Of a DNA stretch of 10,614 bases, positions 6,412-10,614 are shown in pieces (the stretch's first letter is position 1; each line of letters starts with the position of its first letter). The stretch covers positions 1 through 10,614 of the forward strand of contig CAZOBD010000132.1 in NCBI GenBank assembly GCA_964577665.1, written 5' to 3'. A program made the position numbers and the translations under genes. This DNA is from CAYVTD01 sp964577665 (GTDB taxonomy: Bacteria > Bacteroidota > Ignavibacteria > Kapaibacteriales > UBA2268). Below the pieces are notes generated by a model. It worked only from the letters and a program-made list of their open reading frames with translations, had not been told where the DNA came from and searched no databases.

Positions 6412-7644
6412 TCACATGCTTTTTCTGTATTCGCTGGGTGTTTTTCCGGTCTTTTCTTTGAAAAACTTATTGAAAGAAGATTTCGACTTAAATCCGCACA
6501 TTTCGGCAATGGTTTCAATAGTATATTTCCCGTTTTCGCTGTTTTTCAGCAGTTCAAGCGATTCTTCTATCCGAAATGCGTTTACGTAGCGGTAAAAATT
6601 TGTCTGCAGATGCTCATGCAGAAGATGGGATATATGCTGTTTATTAGTGCCAAGGTTCCGGGCAATTTCGGCAAGAGAGAGGTCGGTTTTCAAATAAAGT
6701 TTTTCTTCTGTAAAAAGCTTTTCCAACTTATTTAAAAGTAACATATCTTTAGAATTATTCTCAGGCTCAACTTCCTGCATAATTTCTTCTCTTGGGGAAG
6801 GAATATTTGAAACGGCGCTTTTTTCAGAAGATTCATCTATTGTGTCTTCAAGAATTTTTTCCGTTTTTTTCTCTGCTTTCCCTTTTATTTCATAAATATC
6901 TCTTTGGTTCAGCCCGTAATAAGTTATGAAAAATATATAAATTACGGCAGAAAAGTTATAAAGAAATTCGTAGTGCTTGGTTTCTAAATCGAAGAAAAAT
7001 TCGGCGCTGAAAGCTGCAACTCCAAAAATCAGGAACATAGTCATAAAAGCTGTTATCCAGCTTAGTTTAAGCTGCTCTATGTCTGAAAAATATTTGCGTA
7101 TGTTTCTCCTGTGGCGGTGCAGCATTAAGTACATTAAAATAAAATAGATTACAAGCTGGGCAAAGAAAATTACATCCTGCAGAATAAAAACTGACACAGC
7201 CATAAACGGTGTTAATTCAAGGCGCCATGAATTGTCCCAGTAAGACGACACATAGACATCAATGTACTGCGTATCCGAAAAAAAGTAATATCCCTTTAAA
7301 AATAATAGAGTTACAATGGCAGGAATAAAGTGGATTATCTCCTTTTTGCCGAAATGTACATCATTGATAGTCAGCGCCTTTAAATATAAGTAGAGTATAG
7401 GAATAATACAGAAAGCCGCCGGCAGAAAAACAAATTTCAAGACATCAAGAAGCAACTTAACTTTATAAAAATAAGAGAAATAGGCAAGCGAAAATAAAAA
7501 CACGAACAACATAAAGAGAGACAGCAGAGATGATGCCTTCTTTCTGTCGCTTTTCTGCAAAAAAAAGATAATAGCTGCGAAAAAGCTTTGTGCTATCAGT
7601 ATAAAAAGCAAAATCTGATTTATATTTTCGAGATTAAGCTCCAT
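6412..7644 (-). CDS. AraC-family regulator with N-terminal multi-pass membrane domain
   Basis: This 410-residue protein joins a membrane sensor to an AraC-type DNA-binding domain. About the first 245 residues hold around seven hydrophobic helices with short polar links, for example ILLFILIAQSFFAAIIFFL near the N-terminus. A charged Glu/Lys-rich linker (about 250-300) follows. The C-terminal domain (about 303-410) has both helix-turn-helix units: LSLAEIARNLGTNKQHISHL (322-341) and TIETIAEMCGFKSKSSFNKF (375-394), ending in the family-typical FFKEKTGKTPSEYRK. The architecture is frequent in Bacteroidetes, where such proteins are one-piece membrane regulators; the signal is unknown. The ATG is at 7642-7644. 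TATTTTTG on the same strand (7691-7684) matches the Bacteroidetes -7 consensus TAnnTTTG, but no -33 box is seen. It is divergent from the secreted beta-helix gene and convergent with GH3; either could be a target, but no operator was recognised. Confidence 0.92.
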   Translation of the reverse strand: MELNLENINQILLFILIAQSFFAAIIFFLQKSDRKKASSLLSLFMLFVFLFSLAYFSYFYKVKLLLDVLKFVFLPAAFCIIPILYLYLKALTINDVHFGKKEIIHFIPAIVTLLFLKGYYFFSDTQYIDVYVSSYWDNSWRLELTPFMAVSVFILQDVIFFAQLVIYFILMYLMLHRHRRNIRKYFSDIEQLKLSWITAFMTMFLIFGVAAFSAEFFFDLETKHYEFLYNFSAVIYIFFITYYGLNQRDIYEIKGKAEKKTEKILEDTIDESSEKSAVSNIPSPREEIMQEVEPENNSKDMLLLNKLEKLFTEEKLYLKTDLSLAEIARNLGTNKQHISHLLHEHLQTNFYRYVNAFRIEESLELLKNSENGKYTIETIAEMCGFKSKSSFNKFFKEKTGKTPSEYRKSM

Positions 7645-7790
7645 TTATGTCTGTGCCGTAGTTTATTCATATAAAAACTATTCCAAAAATACAGAATTTT
7701 TGCTTAGAAATACATATAAAAACTTTAGAAATACAATTTTATGGGGAATTTTGTAAATGTTTAATGCTGTTTTATTATATGAAAAGTAAA

Positions 7791-7889
7791 AAGAGATCCC
7801 TCCCCTGCCCTCCCTTATAAATAAGGGAGGGGGGGAAGAGGATGTTTTTATGAGTAAGATGTCAGACACTTTCAAAGTGTCGGACATCT
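7791..7889 (+). repeat. Composite repeat copy A (99 bp)
   Basis: The order of parts is AAGAGATCCCTCCC, the palindrome CTCCCTTATAAATAAGGGAG (7810-7829), a G-run, GAGGATGTTTTTATGAGTA, then a 33-bp palindrome (7857-7889) with arms AGATGTCAGACACTTT and AAAGTGTCGGACATCT. The same arrangement recurs at 9634-9736 and 10473-10575, always in this orientation. Copy A is a few bases shorter, with a C missing before the first palindrome and a shorter G-run. There is no transposase, so this is a non-autonomous intergenic repeat. Confidence 0.9.
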
Positions 7890-7892
7890 GGG

Positions 7893-7922
7893 GAATCCCT
7901 CCCTTATAAATAAGGGAGGGGG
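7893..7922 (+). repeat. Extra GC-rich palindrome unit after copy A
   Basis: GAATCCCTCCC is followed by TTATAAATAAGGGAGGGGG. This is a further unit of the first half of the composite repeat, without the 33-bp palindrome half. Confidence 0.75.
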
Positions 7923-7935
7923 TAGTATTTCTAAG

Positions 7936-7955
7936 CCCCCTTATTTATAAGGGGG
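7936..7955 (-). repeat. Inverted copy of the GC-rich palindrome
   Basis: CCCCCTTATTTATAAGGGGG has perfect 9-bp arms around a TT centre. The off-centre TTATTTATAA is the reverse complement of TTATAAATAA in the other units, so this unit lies in the opposite orientation. The following TTTGGGGGATC corresponds to the GATCCC flank of the other units read backwards. Confidence 0.7.
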
Positions 7956-7992
7956 TTTGGGGGATCGAAAAGGGGGTTGGGGGATCGAAAAA
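7951..7992 (+). repeat. Tandem G-rich repeat with four G5 tracts (possible G-quadruplex)
   Basis: Two near-identical 21-bp units, GGGGGTTTGGGGGATCGAAAA and a copy that lacks one T in the first spacer, give four runs of five G (7951-7983) separated by 3, 8 and 2 bases. This meets the usual sequence criterion for an intramolecular G-quadruplex on the + strand, 60 bp before the start codon of the beta-helix gene. Confidence 0.55.
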
Positions 7993-8032
7993 GAAAGAAA
8001 ATTATCTTATGTTTTGTTTAACTAATAACAAT

Positions 8033-8037
8033 AGGAG
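8033..8037 (+). promoter_or_regulatory. Ribosome binding site of the beta-helix gene
   Basis: AGGAG lies five bases before the ATG at 8043. Together with AAGGAG before the gene at 9814 it shows that this genome uses Shine-Dalgarno initiation at least for some genes, and it fixes the start codon. Confidence 0.8.
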
Positions 8038-8042
8038 TTGTT

Positions 8043-9635
8043 ATGAAAAAATTACTTTTCGCTTTATTAATCACGCTTTTGCCGGCTTCGATGTTCGGAG
8101 CGACATATACGGTTACAAATTTGGATGACGCGGGCCCCGGATCGCTTCGTCAGGCAATTATTGATGCTAATGGCAATGGCGGAGCAGACATTATTAATTT
8201 TAATGTAACAGGAATCATCGAACTATCTACTGGTGAGATGAGTATTACCGGAGCTGTTACAATCAACGGACCTGGAATAGACGACTTAACAATAGATGCT
8301 AACTATGATAGCAGAGCCTTCAGCATAGGAACAGGCGTTACCGTTGAAATAAACAATATGACAATTATGAACGGAAGAGAATATGACATGGGAGGAGCCA
8401 TATTAAACAGTGGCAATTTGACACTATCTTTTGTTTACTTCGACTATTGTGGTTTAGGTGGACCTTTTAATCCATCAACCAGCAACTATATCGGAGGAGC
8501 AATTCTTAACGAAAGTTCTCTTACAGTCAATAACTGTACTTTCGACGCTTGTTATATTGCACAAAACGGCGATTATGAAGCAGCCGGCGGCGCCATATAT
8601 AACCAAGGTACTTTAGAAGTTAACAATACTCTTTTTGATTACTGTGACATTACTCAAATAGGTGATGAAACTGCCTTTGGAGGAGGAATTTTTAATAATT
8701 CGGATGGGACTACAAGCATAAATAATTCTACCTTTGATGGCTGCTATGTCGGACAATCTTATGACCAAGCTTCTGGTGGTGGAGCAGTCTTCAATCAAGG
8801 CAGTTTAAGTATTACAAACTCTACATTTGTTGGCAACAGCGTATATTTATTCTGCTGGACAAACAATAGCTTTAATCCCTTAGGTGTAGATGTCTTCGGC
8901 GGTGCTATATATAACCATAGCGGTTCGATTAACATCTTCAACAGCACTTTTTCTGAAAATTATGTTGCAGGCGAAGGTAATAGCTCTAATGCAAGCGACA
9001 ACTGGGGCGGAGCTATCTTCTCAGGTAATTCCTCTGGTGATAAAATCTGTGATTGCACATTCTGGAGCAACTGGGCGATATGTTATGATGAAAACTATGA
9101 CTATATTGGCAATAGTAATTTTGGCGGAGCCATTTATTCTATCGTTCCTACTGGAAACGGGGCATTTGGTCCGATAATAAAAAATAACATTTTCGATGCT
9201 AATGTTGTTAACGAAGGCACGACAGAAATTTTTGAAGATTTGTATAATAATTTCCAATCTCACGGCTACAATATAATTACCGGCAGAACAACAAACGCCT
9301 CTTTCTCTCCCAACACAGATAACGATATCTTAAATGCCACATCTGCTCAAGTAGATTTGCAAGATCTTGCCGACAATGGCGGACCTACGTGGACCCATGC
9401 CATAACTCAAACTTCTGTTGCATGGAATGCAGGTTCGGTTACGGATATTGACGGCAATACAGTTACAGCAGACCAGCGCGGCGAAGGCATTTACGGAGTA
9501 AACGACATAGGCGCTTATGAAGTTGCCGGAACACCCGACCAGCAGGTAGTGCCGATATTGCCTCCTTGGGCAATGGCGGCGTTTTTAGTTTTGTTGGTTG
9601 TTTTTGGCAGTTGGTTTATAATAAGAAGGTTTTAA
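8043..9635 (+). CDS. Secreted right-handed beta-helix protein with choice-of-anchor Q region and IPTL-CTERM-like sorting tail
   Basis: This 530-residue protein starts with a signal peptide (MKKLLFALLITLLPASMFG, cleavage near 19-20). Next comes YTVTNLDDAGPGSLRQAI, the usual opening of large surface proteins of this type. Residues about 60-400 form a parallel beta-helix: eight GG[AG]-[IV] turns begin near 117, 151, 182, 213, 246, 286, 322 and 361, each followed by an Asn-rich strand such as LTVNNCTFD. The DLADNGGPTWTHAI segment (about 441-454) through ADQRG...DIGAYEV matches the 'choice-of-anchor Q' ending. The tail VPILPPWAM (503-511), one hydrophobic helix and RRF looks like an exosortase-processed IPTL-CTERM signal. 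The protein is therefore probably exported, then anchored or released at the surface. Function is unknown (adhesin-like or polysaccharide-binding). No catalytic motif was seen and no exosortase gene is nearby. The stop codon touches repeat copy B. Confidence 0.88.
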   Translation: MKKLLFALLITLLPASMFGATYTVTNLDDAGPGSLRQAIIDANGNGGADIINFNVTGIIELSTGEMSITGAVTINGPGIDDLTIDANYDSRAFSIGTGVTVEINNMTIMNGREYDMGGAILNSGNLTLSFVYFDYCGLGGPFNPSTSNYIGGAILNESSLTVNNCTFDACYIAQNGDYEAAGGAIYNQGTLEVNNTLFDYCDITQIGDETAFGGGIFNNSDGTTSINNSTFDGCYVGQSYDQASGGGAVFNQGSLSITNSTFVGNSVYLFCWTNNSFNPLGVDVFGGAIYNHSGSINIFNSTFSENYVAGEGNSSNASDNWGGAIFSGNSSGDKICDCTFWSNWAICYDENYDYIGNSNFGGAIYSIVPTGNGAFGPIIKNNIFDANVVNEGTTEIFEDLYNNFQSHGYNIITGRTTNASFSPNTDNDILNATSAQVDLQDLADNGGPTWTHAITQTSVAWNAGSVTDIDGNTVTADQRGEGIYGVNDIGAYEVAGTPDQQVVPILPPWAMAAFLVLLVVFGSWFIIRRF

Positions 9636-9736
9636 GAGATCCCTCCCCTGCCCCTCCCTTATAAATAAGGGAGGGGGGGGGAAAGAGGATGTTTTTATGA
9701 GTAAGATGTCAGACACTTTCAAAGTGTCGGACATCT
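9634..9736 (+). repeat. Composite repeat copy B (103 bp)
   Basis: It has the same order of parts as copy A: AAGAGATCCC flank, GC-rich palindrome, nine-G run, GAGGATGTTTTTATGAGTA spacer and the 33-bp palindrome (9704-9736). By eye it differs from copy C at only one of 103 positions (AAGAGATC versus AAGGGATC). Its first two bases are the last two of the stop codon of the beta-helix gene. Confidence 0.92.
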
Positions 9737-9748
9737 AAAGAAAAGTTC

Positions 9749-9777
9749 TTGGAATGTTTCATTATTACTTTTATGAT
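9749..9777 (+). promoter_or_regulatory. Possible sigma-70-like promoter of the small secreted protein
   Basis: TTGGAA (9749-9754) and TATGAT (9772-9777) are spaced by exactly 17 bp and lie about 36 bp upstream of the ATG, just after repeat copy B. This suggests the gene at 9814 has its own promoter and does not depend on read-through from the beta-helix gene. Confidence 0.45.
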
Positions 9778-9813
9778 AAAAATGTTTTATAAATAATTTA
9801 AAGGAGTTACAAA

Positions 9814-10305
9814 ATGAAGAAGTTTATGGTTTCGATAATTGTATTATCAATTTCAGTTACGTTTGCTTTTGCTCAGGGGCTGAATTCGCAAAAATCTTTT
9901 AACAGCTTCAAGCAAGCGGCTGAGAAACAGGATATAGCCACACTGAAGGCGCACACGCAATTTCCATTGAAAATCACTGCAAACGGTAAATCAAGACAGA
10001 TTACAGCGAAAGAATCGGATAGATTTCTTAGCGGAATTAGCAAACGATTCGGTTCGGAAACCTTGAAAAACATAAAATACAGCGACCTGAAGGAAAAGAC
10101 CATTGACGGCAAAAAAGCTTTTGTGCTGAGCAAAACAATAGACAGAAATAGAAAAATGAAGTCATCTTCCAACCCGAAACTTGCTGAAAGGATGGCAAAG
10201 CTTCCGCAGGTAAAAATTACATTCGATTTTATTTTTTCCGAAACAGAATCAGGACTGAAACTGTCAGGGGTAAATACAGTCAGGCAAAAGACAAAACGCA
10301 GATAG
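9814..10305 (+). CDS. Small secreted basic protein of unknown function
   Basis: This 163-residue protein has a clear signal peptide (MKKFMVSIIVLSISVTFAFA, cleavage before Gln21-Gly22). The mature part is Lys-rich: a helix-like FNSFKQAAEKQDIATLKAH (about 30-48), strand-like FPLKITANGKSRQI, a middle helix region, a basic DRNRKMKSSSNPKLAERM stretch, and two final strands (VKITFDFIFSE, GLKLSGVNTVRQ). An N-terminal 'exchange' helix then a beta-rich body recalls small NTF2-like periplasmic proteins, but I see no diagnostic motif and do not assign a family. AAGGAG seven bases before the ATG supports the start. The gene lies between composite repeat copies B and C, separated from the beta-helix gene by 178 bp with its own promoter-like sequence. 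It is probably periplasmic. Confidence 0.8.
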   Translation: MKKFMVSIIVLSISVTFAFAQGLNSQKSFNSFKQAAEKQDIATLKAHTQFPLKITANGKSRQITAKESDRFLSGISKRFGSETLKNIKYSDLKEKTIDGKKAFVLSKTIDRNRKMKSSSNPKLAERMAKLPQVKITFDFIFSETESGLKLSGVNTVRQKTKRR

Positions 10306-10315
10306 TAGTAAAGCA

Positions 10316-10330
10316 AGATGTCGGACATCT
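10316..10330. repeat. 15-bp short form of the AGATGTC...GACATCT palindrome
   Basis: AGATGTCGGACATCT equals the 33-bp palindrome of the composite repeat minus 18 central bases. It lies 10 bp after the stop of the small secreted protein and directly before the tandem array. Confidence 0.75.
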
Positions 10331-10472
10331 AAGAGATCTCTCCCTTATAAATAAGGGAGGGGGGAAAGTTTAGGGGATCCCTCCCCGCCCCTCCTTTATA
10401 AATAAGAGAGGGGGGAAGTTTAAGAGATCCCTCCCCGGCCCTCCCTTATAAATAAGGGAGGGGGGAAAGTTT
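10331..10472 (+). repeat. Tandem array of three GC-rich palindrome units
   Basis: Three degenerate units of 41, 50 and 51 bp (10331-10371, 10372-10421, 10422-10472) each read AGATCC-type flank, CTCCCTTATAAATAAGGGAG or a variant, a G-run and GAAAGTTT. The middle unit has compensating changes (CTCCTTTAT with ATAAGAGAG) that only partly keep the pairing. A fourth unit is the first half of composite copy C. There are no spacers, so this is not a CRISPR array. Confidence 0.85.
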
Positions 10473-10575
10473 AAGGGATCCCTCCCCTGCCCCTCCCTTA
10501 TAAATAAGGGAGGGGGGGGGAAAGAGGATGTTTTTATGAGTAAGATGTCAGACACTTTCAAAGTGTCGGACATCT
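10473..10575 (+). repeat. Composite repeat copy C (103 bp)
   Basis: This is the third full copy, ending with the 33-bp palindrome (10543-10575), nearly identical to copy B. With copy B it brackets the small secreted-protein gene in direct orientation. The rest of the window, 10576-10614, is unassigned and ends in CCCCTCTTGGGGA, possibly the start of another palindrome cut by the window edge. Confidence 0.9.
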
Positions 10576-10614
10576 GTAGAAAAGAGAACACACCCCTTAA
10601 TCCCCTCTTGGGGA

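Noticed and set aside
10331..10575. Possible CRISPR array
   Set aside because: The repeated units are contiguous palindromes of different lengths with no unique spacers, and no cas gene is present.
10370..10591. Minus-strand open frame across the terminal repeats, and its relative at 7678-7887
   Set aside because: Both are made of repeat sequence. Translation is low-complexity (runs of Pro and LFIREG units), with no start signal or coding pattern beyond the repeat itself.

Overview
The window reads as a chromosomal segment of a low-to-medium GC Gram-negative bacterium, most likely of the Bacteroidetes/Chlorobi/Ignavibacteria (FCB) group. Supporting evidence: a PurN of the Bacteroidetes sequence type, an AraC regulator fused to a multi-pass membrane domain (common in that group), and a secreted beta-helix protein with the 'choice-of-anchor Q' ending. 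Two genes (starts 8043 and 9814) have good Shine-Dalgarno sites, which argues against a typical Bacteroidales species and fits Ignavibacteria-like relatives better. This placement is inference, not measurement.

Layout. 1-276: spacer with three short dispersed repeats. 277-774 (+): small two-helix membrane protein with a possible PH-like domain, converging with 2 bp to spare on purN (777-1370, -). 1371-2065: very AT-rich spacer with a probable small structured RNA (about 1680-1856: promoter, closing stem, strong terminator), then two palindromic repeats. 2066-4258 (+): a 730-residue STAND-like P-loop ATPase ending in coiled coil, transmembrane hairpin, coiled coil. 4259-4797: spacer with a weak terminator, a 33-bp palindrome and a large palindromic element between two perfect 43-bp direct repeats. 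4798-6327 (+): two-domain glycoside hydrolase family 3 protein (NagZ-like), ending at a probable terminator shared with the convergent AraC-type regulator (6412-7644, -). 7645-8042: spacer with one copy of a composite repeat, further GC-rich palindromes and a run of four G5 tracts. 8043-9635 (+): secreted beta-helix protein with an exosortase-type (IPTL-CTERM-like) tail. 9814-10305 (+): small secreted basic protein. 10306-10614: tandem palindromes and a third composite repeat.

How parts relate. purN (purine synthesis) and the GH3 enzyme (N-acetylhexosamine or peptidoglycan turnover) are housekeeping or accessory metabolism with no shared operon. No multi-gene operon is evident: genes are singly spaced and separated by repeats. 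The regulator at 6412-7644 is divergent from the beta-helix gene and could control it, but about 400 bp of repeats lie between. The most distinctive feature is the repeat landscape. Near-identical direct copies of a 99-103 bp composite repeat bracket each of the two secreted-protein genes, and several sequence-distinct palindromes share the same 33-bp length.

I found no complete known defence system, CRISPR array, transposase, tRNA or rRNA. The best candidates for something undescribed are the membrane STAND-like ATPase, the small RNA upstream of it, and the repeat-bracketed secreted-gene cassettes.
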